From Carposina sasakii (taxonomy: Eukaryota > Arthropoda > Insecta > Lepidoptera > Carposinidae): 64,000 bases of DNA. Both the position numbers and the translations under genes were made by a program. Where the stretch lies: positions 4,464,001 to 4,528,000 of the forward strand of contig CP053169.1 of NCBI GenBank assembly GCA_014607495.2, read 5' to 3'. The notes below the pieces were generated by a model, which made no database searches, had not been told where the DNA came from, and saw nothing but the letters and a program-made list of their open reading frames with translations. Below, piece after piece: positions 1 through 13,529 of the stretch; positions within the stretch are counted from its first letter, which is position 1; every line of letters starts with the position of its first letter.

Positions 1-140
1 GTAAGTGGAGGGACTAGCGAGAAAGGAAGAAACGTTTTTGTAGCAGTGGGAAAGCAGGGACGTTTTTGGAAACCGTAAACATTGTATTTAATGCAACTCT
101 TGCCAATGTTTAAGTCAGAAAGAAGCGAACTAACTATATA

Positions 141-397
141 CAGAGTGTAACAGAAAGGGTATGTTAAGCGGAAAGCTGTATAAATAGCCCACTATAGAGA
201 ACCTATTCCCAAAATTTGAGACTCGAAATCACATTTTTAATTTTCAAGATTGTATGCATCCTGAGATATTTAAAAATTCTCCATACAATCGGGAAAAATA
301 AACATGTGATTTCGGATCTCAAATTTTGTGGATAGGTTCTCTATAGTGGGCTATTTACATAGCTTTTCGCTTAACATACCCTTTTTGTTACACCCTG
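141..397. mobile_element. Foldback MITE, family F1, complete
   Basis: A 257-bp element whose two halves are near-perfect reverse complements over roughly 90-100 bp. The outer ends are CAGAGTGTAAC and GTTACACCCTG, and each end is flanked by TATA, which fits a TA target duplication as made by Tc1/mariner-like transposases. The middle (around 235-310) is the turn. No coding capacity is visible, so it would be non-autonomous. Related damaged copies lie at 7297-7512 and 23138-23345. Superfamily assignment is an inference from the TA flanks and the CAGGGTGT-type ends. Confidence 0.8.
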
Positions 398-1610
398 TAT
401 ATAATTCAAGTATAATAAATACTTCTAAAATGAATAAATCTCATCACGTAATATACGAAAAGCCAAGTTAAAACTACAATCTCCTTGTCGAATATTCCTA
501 AGTTATTTATTATACTTGCTACAATACCACACTTACACAGATTACATCCACAATTACGGGTCTAAAAGTCAACAAAGAAAGCAAGCGTGAGCGCTAATGC
601 CTACGTAGCTCTGACAGTGCTTCATTTATTTTATTTAGTTCCGTAAAAATCCGTGGGACATTGAAATTGAAACAGACACTAATTTAAGTAGGACAAATAC
701 ATAGACACAATAGATTTACATTCCCACTTCTAAATCGCGTCGCCCATGTGGATAAAACTACGGTGAGTACTGCGTGATAAGAGGAGCGAGAAGCGTAAGC
801 GTGTTCTGGATTTTTCAGGGTTGTCTTCTTTTACTTATTTATTATTAGAAACAATGTTATTCGGGTGATTCCGTTTATCCACCCGCACTAGAGACCATTG
901 TATTTGGACCACAGTATTTAAAGGCCATAATGGATTCATTCTTTAACCAGATTTTCCTTGGACACTCTCAAATTTCGTATTTATTTAAAGAACATACAGC
1001 ATAGTACATGTAACAGATTTTATCGGATAGATACATAGATAAAATTCTTTATTGTACTACAAAAAAAAACATTATGTACGAAGGCCCTTGTACATAATTC
1101 TTGGACTGTATACTCTATACATATTGTTCAAGTATCACAACCTTTCGACAGTAGTTGCATTTTAAAGGTATAATCTTCTCTATTGGAGACTATATCCGTA
1201 CACTTATGTCGGTACTACATACGCATGTAGCATCTATGTATATTCAACCCTCTTCTCGCTCAGCTTGGCACAAACGCCACACCCTAACAGCTCAGCCGAC
1301 AATGAACAACCATTACTATTAGTAACATACACTGTGTGAAAGTCCTTTTGTATGTTAAAGGTTTAACTGTAGGCCTTTATCAATACTAGCTAAAGCCCGC
1401 GACTTCTTCCGTGTACACTACATCTCGTTTAAAATATAGAAAGAGATGATATATTTGAAATAAACAAATATAATATACAGTACAAAAGGTAACGAAGTTT
1501 TCAGGGTTAAACATAGTACACGTTCTTTTGGGGATATACAGTTACAGCTCAATGTTGAATAATGAATTGAATAATAGGGCTCTTTACTGATTAAAGCAAT
1601 TCCAGTATGA

Positions 1611-1672
1611 GGAGATGCACTCATGAGGTGTACGAGTGAGTTTATACTCGTACATCTCATGAGTGCATCTCC
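1611..1672. other. 62-nt near-perfect hairpin (pre-miRNA-like or small inverted duplication)
   Basis: The left arm begins GGAGATGCACTCATGAGG and the right arm ends CATGAGTGCATCTCC. They pair over 27 bp with one mismatch that would be G-U in RNA, around an 8-nt loop (GAGTTTAT). Size and shape fit a pre-miRNA or an endo-siRNA hairpin, but the near-perfect pairing equally fits a recent inverted micro-duplication. No surrounding transcript is recognised. Confidence 0.55.
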
Positions 1673-1796
1673 TTTAGTACATATCGTAAAAGTGGACGAG
1701 CCGAACTCAGTTACCCCAGATATCATGTGATTGATCTCTTTCTTACCTCTTGTGGGGCGTACAGCTGTGAGTAGGTATATATTGTATGGTATTATA

Positions 1797-1985
1797 TTAT
1801 TGTAGTGGCCCTGCCTGCCATAGGTCCTGGGTTCGAATAGGTGCAAACATTGATATGATGAATATCGTTGTTTGTTTCCGAGTCATGGATGTTTCTATAC
1901 CTATGTCTATTTATAAACCGTTGGATCTTAGTGTGGGACTAGGTTTATGTGTTGTGAGATGTGTGAATATTTATTAATTTGTTTT
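1797..1985 (+). repeat. tRNA-derived SINE, family S1
   Basis: The head region contains a pol III B-box-like GGGTTCGAAT after the conserved CCATAGGTCCTG. It is followed by a body with GTTTGTTTCCGAGTCATGGA and a tail ending GTGTGTGAATATTT. The same body occurs in reverse orientation at 15486-15683, 22585-22830 and 25548-25790. This copy has lost the region around the A box. Confidence 0.75.
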
Positions 1986-2129
1986 TATATTATCTTTATG
2001 TATGTATACCTAACGTATTCATTGGATAAAAGCCACACGAATCCAAAATAAAATTAGTAATGTGGAAATAAATATTATAGAAAATATGTTTTAAATTTTT
2101 TATTAAAAATACACTTGCACAGCCCTAGC

Positions 2130-2580
2130 CAGCGCTATGCAAACTTTGTACAAGTATTGTTTGCGGCGGATGACGTAAGCGAACACTTTCGATCTCGGGA
2201 TGAAAACGAGCGCTTCCTACACCTGCCTGTTGCAATAATGTAGAGCTGCCTAGCTCGTACAAGGCTTGTAGACTTACGCTTATAGCGGACCCACCTATCG
2301 GACGCAAGACACAACTACAGTCCAATACAAATCCTAGAACGCGATATCGATGTTTATGTTTGGAATATAGCCTTTTCTTTTCCTTCCTCTTTCGCACTGG
2401 CCGGTGGCGGGCCAAATAATTTAGCCCGGCCCGCGGCCCCCCGGCCAGCCCATCTTTCCCTTTCCAATGGGTCAGACTCTCTGATCCATGTGGCCCCCTT
2501 TAAGGGCTACTTAATTTATCGGCGCGTATTTTTGCGCCAAAAACGACCACGTCCGGTGCCGACATGTGAAATGTTCTTTC
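2130..2580. other. GC-rich island, no gene recognised
   Basis: This stretch is much richer in G+C than its surroundings and contains a G/C run with GGCCCGCGGCCCCCC near 2430-2445. A 96-codon open frame on the minus strand (2125-2415) has no recognisable domain and looks like chance openness in GC-rich DNA. It may be a repeat fragment or a CpG-rich regulatory patch; I cannot tell which. Confidence 0.35.
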
Positions 2581-2719
2581 ATTCACGGCTTTTTTCAAAA
2601 ATCCGTACCACCTACTCGTATGTAGTATTCTTACGATTTCTTTTTGTATTTATAAGATACCTGTATTTAATTAGCTACATAAGGCTGGATTTGGGCGCAG
2701 TTATATGATCATTGCTTAT

Positions 2720-5700
2720 AACGATCCTATGGTAATGGCAAAAGCTAAATTAATCGTTAAGAAACCGACATGAAGGGAAGTATTAGATTGTGAATAAGGT
2801 ACTAAAATGAAAAACACCGAGGCGTGACCCTCCAGGATAAGGGTCCTCGGACAATAACCGAACTATTCGAGCGCATCAAACTTTTATAAAATAATTTCGC
2901 GTACAAATCCTCTCTCTTTCTCCTTCCTTCTCTTACATTACTAGTCTTCCCTTTCATCAAGTGTCACAACATCCTCACGCGCGTGCCGGCGAATCGATAG
3001 TAAACAATCAGTTCGGCATCGATTCGCAATATTAGCGATCTTTCATAATCGCAGGATTTAGGACACTCGCGCGCACCTTTCGTAAGTAATTACGATAGTT
3101 TACGTCATCGGTAATTAATATGACCTCAGTGTCTTTGGATTTCGCTTCAAAACTGAGATCAGTCAGGTACAAAAAGATACTGAAAATGAAAAAAGCTTCA
3201 AATAGTAATGATGAATGACCGTAAGTTATGGCCTATGTGTTATTTTATCTGATGCTTAAGCCGTAAAACTGACAAGTTTCATCAAAATTCATTAGGCGAT
3301 TTTTGCGCGAAGATAACACTCTTCTCTCCGTGACTTGATTGTGTTTCATCAAAAGTCGTATAACCAGGCGGCAGTTAAAACATAGATTTTAAATTGATAT
3401 AGAACGAATGTTCAGCTAAACCCTACAATAATGCGTGGAAGTGAATGCGATGCAAGAGAAAGAGCGAAGGCAAACAAGTACTTATAATAGACGGATATAA
3501 CGAAAAAAAAAACTCTTAAACACCACTCTTGGTAATCACATAAAAACCTAAAAGAACAAAATCACTCATTGCGCAAGAGCGTTCGAGAATCACCTTTCGT
3601 ATTCATAAGCAAATGATGTCATGTGCAGCGATGGCGACGAACAATGTTATACCAAAATATCGACCTACAGCTCTACATAAGTCACCGGGTAACATACAAA
3701 GATGTTAAGTACTGCTGTTCTGCAACCCTGCGCTTGCGCCGAGCGGGGCAAAGCGTGGCTGCGCCGGCGGTAGTCGAAACCGCGAGCTCGCGACGGTCAC
3801 TAGTCGCCAGACCCACTAACATTCGCCGTTAGTACCGATCTCTTGTGGCTATGTGGACCATATTACATTGCCTTGTTTACTTTTTAACCCTCTCTATTTT
3901 TTTTTCAGAAACCTTTCGTAGGTTATAAAACGTTGTTAAGTGCCAGTGACTTACCTAATCACTACGCTAATCACGGTAATTAAGACGGTGTAGTGCAATT
4001 TGTAAAAACGTCAAGTGTTTAATGTCTGCTATCTACTAAACGTACTTACTATCCGGTGAAACTTAAATTACGATGAGTAACTTTTAAAAGCTCGTAACGA
4101 CCAAAACTTAATTATTCGAGTCAAGAAAAATTACGTAATTTATTTAATTTCGTATGTTATCGTCACAAAATATTAAGTATTTTTCAAATAATTACTAACT
4201 ATACGTAATTTGTTATTAATTATGTTTTTTTTTTCATCTTGAGCTTGACCTGTCGCAACCTGTCAAGCCTAACCCAATGCGCCTGCGCAACCAAATGGCT
4301 TCCAGTATAACTGAAGAGATCTAATCATTGGTCTGGGTTAGATAACTCTTTAGAACGATTAGTGGACTATTTAAAAGTATTTAGATAACAATGTCTGCCG
4401 CTTTGAGTGATAATTCGTAACGAGTGTTTGTTTAGCGACCTCGTGTTTTCTTTTTGTTTTGTTACCTATACTTGTACCTACGAGTATCTATGTAGAAATA
4501 GTTGCTCATTAGGTGTTTAAAAACTCATTTATTAATTATCTTTAAAAAACCTATAAATAAAAAACTCAAAAGTAAATGTCAAAATTATGTGTTAACTATG
4601 AAAAAGACTTCATCGAGCACAGCGCAAGCGCAGATTTACTTTCGTCTCGATTCAGCTTATTGACGGCCCGTTTTACATCAACAGACTTGAAAAGCTCTAC
4701 AGCCACCTACTCGTACCAAGAAACTAAATAACTTCACTTATATAATAAAATATATGCTTGTTATATGTAAAGTACTTACTCGTATAAGCATAAAAACAAA
4801 TCAAAAATATTGAATTTTGTCAGTATAGATTTTTCACATGTGATTACGATTCACTATTTTATAATAACAATTAGGTATTTTATAAGTAGGTAGGCACCTA
4901 ATGCCCATTTAGCCAAAGTTTTATAAAATTTTAAAGGTCCCTAACGCATTTTAAGTCTCAGTTTTGACAACATTCGTTTCACCAAAGTTTAAGTGTTCTC
5001 TAACAGCTCGGATGATCATTTAAAATTAGAATCTCGAATGCTGGGCTTAAATTTTAATATATTAAAAGATTAAATCATAAATTCCAAAGGCACTAATATG
5101 TCAAGTAATGTAACAACAGAACTATCATCACTTAGCAAAACATTTACATAATTTTAAATTGCAAAAACCTCAACTCGGCTGCCGCTAGAATATTGAATAT
5201 TTCCTTAGACAAAACTTCTAAGTATTTATTACAAACACATTTTAAATCTCCATAATAATAATTAATAATGGGAAAGTCATTCTGTTTGCTTTTCTGGCTA
5301 TTTCCACGATAAAAAGAATGCACGGGAGTTCATGGAATTTACAAAAACTTTTGATATTTATTCCAGTAAACATAAACTTTTTTGCAATATTATTGAAGTA
5401 ATCTATAAGCAGCCACCCACGTTTTTATCCGCGATAACTTTAGAATTGTGTTTCTCCTGATCCCGTTGGTTTTCCGGAAAATCCTTTCTTAGTGCCCCCC
5501 TATACTATTCAAAGAAAATGCTGCATTCTAGCAGTTTTAATTCCGAGAAAATCACAACGTCACGTCTCTGTCTATACCATAAAATACAAACAAAATTTCA
5601 AGGAATCAGCCTAGCTAGCTAGTTACAAAGATATTCATAGAAAGTATTGGCATTTACGACTGAATAACATAGACAGTATTTAGACTTATATCAGTCCACA

Positions 5701-6200
5701 AAATTATAATAACTATAATAGACGATCTCTTATGTAGACATTATAAAAGTTGATCTGCGAAGGTCGCGTTGCTGCAACGCTGCACGAACCTTGAAACATA
5801 TCTTTCATTTGGTAACATTACAACTTGCAACACGTTGCGCAGTATATTTTTCTAATATTTTAATAGAGGAGATGGACCAATCTTTATCATTGTAAACAGT
5901 AGTATATCTTTTACTGATCTTTTACCTTTGTCTCATTCGCGATCCTGCAGGTCTAACTCCCCCTTTTTTGGGAATACAGATGCATAGAGCCCCAGCCATA
6001 ATGTTATTCCTAATATCCATATAATTTATGTATAAATACATTAATATTTAGTTAAACGTGAAATAACCCATAAAATATATAAAGAATTAACTATAACACA
6101 AACAATTAACCAGCATATTTACCAGCATATAAAAACAGTAGCTAATTAAAGTAACTATTAAAAACCAACACCATCTAACCTCTGAACTAAGCTCTGAACT
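2720..6200. other. Gene-free stretch
   Basis: AT-rich non-coding DNA with stops in all frames. A short CpG-rich patch at about 3715-3840 and another around 2980-3080 stand out in composition, but I find no convincing exon, promoter or repeat assignment. Confidence 0.5.
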
Positions 6201-6219
6201 TTATTCAAGGTCAAAGTGC

Positions 6220-6507
6220 GCACGCGCGAAGTGTTGTGAGAGCAAAAAAGTGAACCAAAACAATACACGACAGTTCACGATCGATTACACCTATAATTAT
6301 AGGTTATACAGTGTACACACGTGTGTTACTTTCAAAAAGACATAATTTAAAGTGAAATTATTCAGTGTTTATGGTACTGTCAAGTAGTCAACAGTTCAGT
6401 GCAGTTTTGGCAGAAGGGGAGCTGAGTTGCTATTGGACTAAGGCCGTTTCTGGCCTACGCAGTTTTTCTTTTGGAATTAGGTTTGAAGAAAATCATCAGC
6501 AATGATC
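6220..6507 (+). promoter_or_regulatory. Candidate promoter and first exon ending at a splice donor
   Basis: The stretch changes from AT-rich background to a mixed composition. It contains arthropod initiator-like TCAGT (in CAGTTCAGTGCAG, about 6389-6401) and ends with ATGATC immediately followed by a strong donor GTGAGT at 6508. This is the look of an untranslated leader with two codons before an intron. The downstream partner is unknown. Joining it to the acceptor at 26284/26285 would make it a leader of gene A, but the frame opened at 6502 would then close after 19 codons, so it would be only a uORF. It could also belong to another gene or be chance. Confidence 0.35.
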
Positions 6508-7296
6508 GTGAGTACATATTTATATTCCTTTTTTCACCTATATTGTTATTTTTTTATTAAAAACAGCGGAATGTTGGCTCTTTAGTCAACTCAGGCCGCT
6601 CGAACTCATCCCGCGGAATGAGTTGACCTATTGAATGTTTTGAATCGGGCAACTGATCCTACTAATACCTTTTATGATTTATACAGTCACGAATAAAATT
6701 GTTTGATAATATATTTGTTTTCTAGTATTATAAATCGAAAGACTATGATTTTTATTTAAGACAAAAAGTTTACAATATTCTAACATTGTTTTGTAAACTA
6801 TTTAACTTGGATCATTGAACCCGTGGTATTTTAACGGTCAGTTTCGCCACTGTGGCCACATAAAAAAACGTAATGTCATAACCGTAGGCTTTGTGGCAAG
6901 GCCACGGGAATAATGAGCTGTCTACTGAAAGAACTTCAATGTCCGAATGGTTAGCGTGATTATTGTGCACATTCGCTGTCATCATAGTAAAATTAACATA
7001 CATACAAATGGGGTAACTCGAAATGCACGATCACGAAGGAGATACCACAGACATGTTTAGCATAGCAAAGACAAATGTAGATCATCATAAGTGACAAGTT
7101 GGTAGCTCATCACATCAGATAATGCACGAGTTCCTATGTTGACTCTTACGACAGGCAGGTTAAAAACTACTTTGTATATTAAATTATAATACATTTTACA
7201 AGTCTTGTGCTGACGCTGCATCTCCTTCCGTGCATGTCCTATATGACCTTACAGTTCTGGTTACCCGGTTTCGGGAACACAGCCGAGTGTAGTATA

Positions 7297-7512
7297 CAGG
7301 GTGTAACAAAAGGGGTATGTTAAGCGAAAAGCTATGTACTCGTAAATAGCCCACTATAGAGGACCTATTTCCAAAATTTGAGACTCGAAATCACATGTTT
7401 ATTTTTCAAGATTGTATGAACATTGCTGAGTTTTTTAGGAATTGTCTAGAAAAATAAATATGTGATTTCGAGTCTGAATTATTGCAGGTAGGTTCCTTTA
7501 TGTGGGCTAAAA
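7297..7512. mobile_element. Foldback MITE, family F1, right end truncated
   Basis: The left terminus CAGGGTGTAACAAAAGGGG is preceded by TATA and matches the element at 141-397 through ATTTGAGACTCGAAATCACA. The right half matches only as far as a diverged GGTAGGTTCC, and the outer right terminal repeat is missing. Confidence 0.7.
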
Positions 7513-8774
7513 CAAAATAACAGATAAATATACAAAGGCTGCTAACGAAAATCTGGTTATTAAATAACAGCTTCACATTATGTATACTTGTACTACAAGT
7601 AAAACAGTAGCGAACAAGTTTGAAATTTATATAGATAAATGTTGATAAATATAATACATATACATCAATTATGTAAACCGGTAACTTCATAGAAGGCATT
7701 TATTAATACTACTTTATAAGGTAACATGCAATTAATAAACTAGTGGCGAAAATTATACTAGACTTGTTACAGAAGGCTTAGGCAAAGTTACGATATTTCT
7801 CGATCGAAACGATAGAGGTTCGTTATCGAAACATGTCTTCCAATAATATAGCCATATGTTTCAATAGTAATCATTTTGTCAGTCACTCAGTATATTCTGT
7901 TTTTTTTTATTACTTTTAATGCTTTTTAGCCGATTGTTAGGTCTCCGGGATTTTCTATGCTTTGATTACATTTTTCTGGCATTTTTCTGATCAGTCATTT
8001 GCAAGACTTACACCATACAACTACAACTTATCTAATTAAATATCAAAGGCAACAACATATACATTTCAAAAGCAAACAAATGATACAAGAATTCCAATCA
8101 ATGGACGATGTTAACAAGTTGTGTTGATTAAATCTATCGCAAGAATTTACCATTGTTTAGTATTGAGAAGACATGCTCTTTTATGCTCGTGGTTAGATAA
8201 AGAAATACAATAGACTCTCTGATATTCATCATCAATTTTGCTGACACTGGCGCCTCTAAGAAATGTGACTTAACATTGTTGATATTACAGGCTGTGTTGT
8301 GTACAAAATCTGCGTATAACATGCTTTAGCGTGTTTCTGCCCTAGATACCGTTTTGGTGTTATGTGTACACGTAATTTGTGTAAGTAATGTTATAATAGA
8401 CGTAACCGACTTCTAACGCATTTCATAGTTTTCAATGCTTAGGTTTTTTTTTCAATTGCCCTACAAAGGCTTAGTAAATATTGGACCTATTTGCGAAATG
8501 ACTCACGCCGAAAAAACGACCTATACTCGAAATGACCCTTTATTTAAAAGGACCTTTTCGCATAATATTCATTCTGTATAAGCGAACTCTTTCCTATAGC
8601 CGATTTGTTATTAAAATACATAGATACCTATAGTCATATACCTTTAGGGTTAAGTAGAAGTGTGCATATTATACATCCACTTTTAACCAGTTAGTCTATA
8701 AAGTCCTACGTTAAGGGATGAGCCTTCCGCCGCTCTTTGAGCAAATTTTATTAAAATCATTACAGAATACCTTA

Positions 8775-8925
8775 TTGAGAGATCAAGAATATCCAAAACT
8801 TAAAAAGAATATCATGAAAGTAGATGAAACGAAAGAGGTGTGTCAGGACCATGGAAAATGGAGATCCGTGATCTCAGCCTACCCCTACGGAAGAGAGACT
8901 TGATTTTGTGTATGTACCTATCCTA
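8775..8925 (+). repeat. Interspersed repeat fragment, family R5-like 3' end
   Basis: It contains GTGTGTCAGGACCATGG, then CAGCCTACCCCTACGG and a tail GATTTTGTGTATGTA. The layout (TCTGCCTACCCC, then GGCGTGATT, then TATGTATG) matches the 3' end seen in the R5 copies at 11225, 22475, 41338 and 47705. The 61-codon open frame across it is not a recognised protein. Confidence 0.5.
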
Positions 8926-10129
8926 TCCTAAGTCTTTTGTACACACGATGTATTAAGAAAATTAGGTACATACAGCGGTCTTTTGCACATCCCTTAGCAG
9001 ACATTCTCTATATATTTCATTTTCTTAGCATCTTATAAATATTATTAAGAAAATGTTTTTTTTTTCACCCGAGTGAGATATTAGCATCTGTCTTACGAAG
9101 TTTTATAATGCATAGAGTTTTTAAGCAATCGTTTAATAGAATGCAACATTTCATCTCAGCACAGTCGGTCACGGTCGTTCATTGACTCTGGTTATCTTAC
9201 ATCAAATCTGACATCACATTTGAATAGACCATCGAATAATACTATACTCGTAGACTCATCTTAACTAAAGAATTTTCGACGATAAGCTAAACGTGGCTGT
9301 GGGATCTTCTTTGTGATTCCGCAGTTCTAACCCCCCTCCTCGACTTCGCCAGAAGGAGGGTTATATTTTCCTCTTTATTTTAAATTTTTTCATAAATTAT
9401 TTTCAATCGGGTGTGTACATTGTTGGTTTCTTTCTACATACATTATCTTAAAAGGTTATTACAAATACTAACTACATTATATAATAATTAAGTATGTAAT
9501 AATAATGCTTACTTAATTATTGCCTCTAAAAAATCTTCTCGGCATTTTTGACACAAATAGCTATAATATTTAGTGTTGTACAACTGCAGTGCTTTCATGC
9601 ACTGTTAACCTCGCAGTATCTTGTAATTTAATGAGGAAGCTAACGATTTGCACCCACATGCTTGATTTTTTTTTTAGTTTCTCCCGAAGGAAAGGCAAGG
9701 GGAACTAAGCCCATACAGCCATTGTCTTTAGTAAATGATTTCTGAATTTATGATGGATGATAATGATGATGAAATGAATGGAAATGTCGGGAAAATCCTC
9801 AAGAACAAGTGTAAAGTTAGTCAAAATGTAAAATAATTGCAGAAACAACTTACATGGGCCCATGAAGAGATCGTATTCCGGCTATAGTTTTACTCAGCTT
9901 ACCTGCGTATAAAACCATGCACACGCACTAGATTTACATCACAAGTAATCAAAATATAACTCATCTACCAGAAAACATCACTTTAAGGACACATACAAGC
10001 CATTTACAAATAATATTTGATTTTCACAAGAAAATTACACCTGCTCCCTTCCAGCTTTTCCCGCCGAATCCCCCACAAGCTTGAGTCACGAAGGTATTGC
10101 CATCAGATGCAGATTTAAAAAATCTGCAA

Positions 10130-10315
10130 TATTCCTGTCACCTTTTTTGTCAAAAAATATTACGGACGGACGCGCACCAGCCCGCACCACGGATCTTGGG
10201 AAACGGAGCGTCCGTGGTAATATAGATGCGTCCGTGGTGCGCGTCCGTCCGTAGCCGTCGGTGCGTCCGCGTCCGTCCGCGAAATCACGCACCATGGGAA
10301 CCCACCTTTACAGAT
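10130..10315 (-). repeat. GC-rich short element, family G1
   Basis: Built from repeated CGTCCGTCCG, CGTCCGTGGT and GCGGACGG units, with an end reading CACCATGGGAACCCACC. It is the reverse complement, with few changes, of 24863-25040; for example CGCACCAGCCCGCACCACGG here equals CCGTGGTGCGGGCTGGTGCG there. The ends (ACGCACC...GGAACCC) form a short inverted terminal motif. Probably a non-autonomous transposon of unknown class. Confidence 0.6.
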
Positions 10316-11224
10316 GAGCTCGCTTTTGTACGATTTATTTTATTATATACTGTCAAAGATAAATGATATGTGTACAATAAAGAGTAAGAATAAAACACTC
10401 GGCAATCGCTATACGAGTATAAAGCGATACCCTGCCTCTCTCAACCGCTCACTGAGTTGCATCTACAATAAATTCTTAATTTCAGGTATACACAGACACG
10501 ACATGTTACGTCAACGTCAACCATTGATAAATACTTTTCCAGAATGACTAGTTTAAACAAGTAGTACCTAAGTTACGTCCAGATTATAGGTCACCAGGCA
10601 AGGAAGCTAGCAGCTTGTGCAACTTCTGTCAAGCCTGTTCTATACCTGTTTCTCTAGTTAGATAGTGCTGAAATGTTACCTATTAATACTAGTTTTCTTA
10701 CTACAAGTAGCCCCTGACTACCCTCGTTTCATTCTGTAAATATTCAAGCTTATCACTGACTGCAACTGACTGAATTTATTTATTTATATTTTAGGAAGAC
10801 ATACAGACTACTTAGTACAATAAAATGCAACAATAAACAGTACAATGCCATTAAACTGTCTCCACCAATAGACGAGATATATTTAAAAATAAAAGAGAAA
10901 ATAAAATATTTGCCAAAAGGAAATAAGCAATAATAAAAATAATATGTAACACAATTACAGTATATAAAACAATACAGCGGGGCGCTTTATAGGATAGCTA
11001 GCTTTTGAAAAAGCAATCACAAATGAATCTAGTGATTGCTGCACTGCTGGAACAAACAAGATCGATTTCTGGCGGTAATTTATTAAATCTTTTGCTCGCA
11101 CGAATAATAAAACTGTTTTGTCTGTACCTGGAGTTGGTTCGGGGCACACACAGCGACTTCAGAATACTTCAGATGTTTTAGAAACACAGATAGATGATAA
11201 TTCAAATTTACTTCCCCTAATATT

Positions 11225-11335
11225 TCCTTCCATATACCCTCAAAATTGGTCAGAAGTAGCACCATGTGGTTCTATCGGCCCTTGGTGCTCTGCCTAACCC
11301 GTAAGGGATAAAGGCGTGATTATAGGTATGTAATA
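11225..11335 (+). repeat. Interspersed repeat, family R5
   Basis: Shares ATACCCTCAAAATTGGTCAG, GCACCATGTGGTTCTATCGG, GTGCTCTGCCTA and GGCGTGATTATA with copies at 22475-22580 (same strand) and 41338-41455 and 47705-47810 (opposite strand). The TATGTATG-type tail suggests a LINE- or SINE-derived 3' end. Confidence 0.65.
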
Positions 11336-13529
11336 TTTCCTTCCATATAATTCAATAGCTCCAAAGCTTCCAAAGCTTGGTTAAAAAGCAATAAGTACAT
11401 AACTTTGTACCCAACACAGCACATGACTAAGAGAGAGCTCTTACAGCTAATGTAAGACATGGCTAGGTACATTACAGCCATTAAGTTATCACAGACTTAC
11501 GTTCAAAAAACAACACGTAAGCCGGTCGCAAAGCTGTTTAGAACTATAAAATTTTACGAGTCAATTACAAAGCTTAGAGGAACAGCTTGGTAATTAATGG
11601 CATACATGCCTCTGATAGCATTTAAAAACAACCATTACATACCATATAACTATTACATTTGTTTAGGCAAAGGTCATCGGTCAAAACTGGGATAATTTGT
11701 TCATACCATACCACTAACTGCCCTAAAGCGTATTAATATATTGGCAATTTTGACGTACCTTAATATAGCCCGATTGGCGCAGTTTGTAGCGACCCGAAGG
11801 TCCTGTGTTCAATTCATGATCAAGCTCGCTTGGGTATTACAATAAAAAAATATGCGAATTTTTCGACCTTTATTAAATGTACATTTGAAAGGTAAAAAAA
11901 TCCTATTGGAGAAATAATAACAATGATGAATTTTCATACGCGGTCAATCAAACGAAACAATTAGTTGCAATAAACGTCTTTCGTTCCTTACATGAATATA
12001 CATACCATGGAGAAAGTATAAAAGAGGAGGTGGGACTATGAACTGAGTCGTGTGGCAATCTTGAGGCCATGACGTCATGATAGGGGCGGAGCTTCAGGGC
12101 CAGTATGTGTAACGCAGTAGCTGTAACCACACGCTTATGCAAGTAGTTTGGCTAGTCACTACAAGGTCGTTTCTATGTAAATGGGCAGGGCTACAGTGTT
12201 AAGATGCCCCTCGTCCCATACATCACCCCCGCTCCGCGGCACACTATTTTTGTATGAAAATATACTTAGCCGCTGCTCCTTTTTTATTTCTTCTCCATGA
12301 TACATACACACAGCTTTGTTCTTAAGAATAAGATAGCCAGAACTGTGGGTGGACGAGATCCTACAGACACGTTTAGCAAGCGGGTCAGATGTTCAAGATC
12401 AGTGACAGGTTGCTGGCTCATCGCCTGAGAGAACTCCCCTAAATTACATCTTACAATAAGTTGTTCAAATAAGTCGCGCGCCATACATTGCGTAACTAAT
12501 ACGGCTAAACATACAGAGAGAAGGAAGGAAAACTGCGTATAGCGGTTAAACAAATAGCAGTGTAGGTCATCGTTGCATACATCATCCCAATTTGGAGATT
12601 CATGTGCCTGATTAACCAATCAAATTAATATAAACAAATCTGTTTGTAAAATACGTAGAGATGTATGCAAAGTATTGAAAATACATAGACGCAATAAAGT
12701 TCGGATAATATACATAAATTATATAACTTAAATAATATACCAAAACAGTCGATAAGGCAAACCATTATTTATAATTTGCATTAAGGAAATCATAAATCAG
12801 AAAAGGGCTTAGATAAGGTAATGTTATTTCTCGATAAAAACGATAGAGGTTCGGCATCGATACGTTTGCTCCAATAGACCTTTCATTTCCGCGCATTCTG
12901 ACTAAGTATAACCGCTATTGGTGGCAATGCGACGACAACAAACGTCAATGCGAAACTATCTTATATAGTCTTACCACCGAGGTATTTTAGGTTTAATATA
13001 TAACTAGAGATGAATAAGTTTGGCTGTTAGTCGTTGTGCACTGAATGCGAAAACATCGGGCACAATGTCAGACAATAAGACACCATTGACATATTACTTT
13101 TGCTGTCATATTACAAATATTCAGTGCATAGCTACTCAAAAGCTTCAGGGTCGTAATACAGTACGGCCACAAAAACTATAGCCTCAAAAGGAAACCATTA
13201 AATAAATAAATCACTTCCAAAGAAAATCGTTCACGCATAATGAACAAAAACTTAATCGTATCTCTAGTAAAGCGAAACTAGTATAGGGGTCTTTGGGTCG
13301 CGAATATACCATTAAAAATAACCATATCAAAACTGGAGACTACTATAAATTGTATACCCTTAATAAATTGATGGCATAGACACTAGCGCTATCGCGGACT
13401 GCAAAGAGCATTACTTGCGAAGTCCACGAAATTGGTTACTATGACAACGGGGCATGCAAATGGCGTCCTAGTGGAAAGTGGAGCCAATCGCTGACGCAAC
13501 CGCGACGTAACGCAACTACTGCTGAGATC

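Noticed and set aside
2125..2415. 96-codon minus-strand frame
   Set aside because: Lies in a GC-rich island where stops are rare by chance; no family resemblance and no splice or start context.
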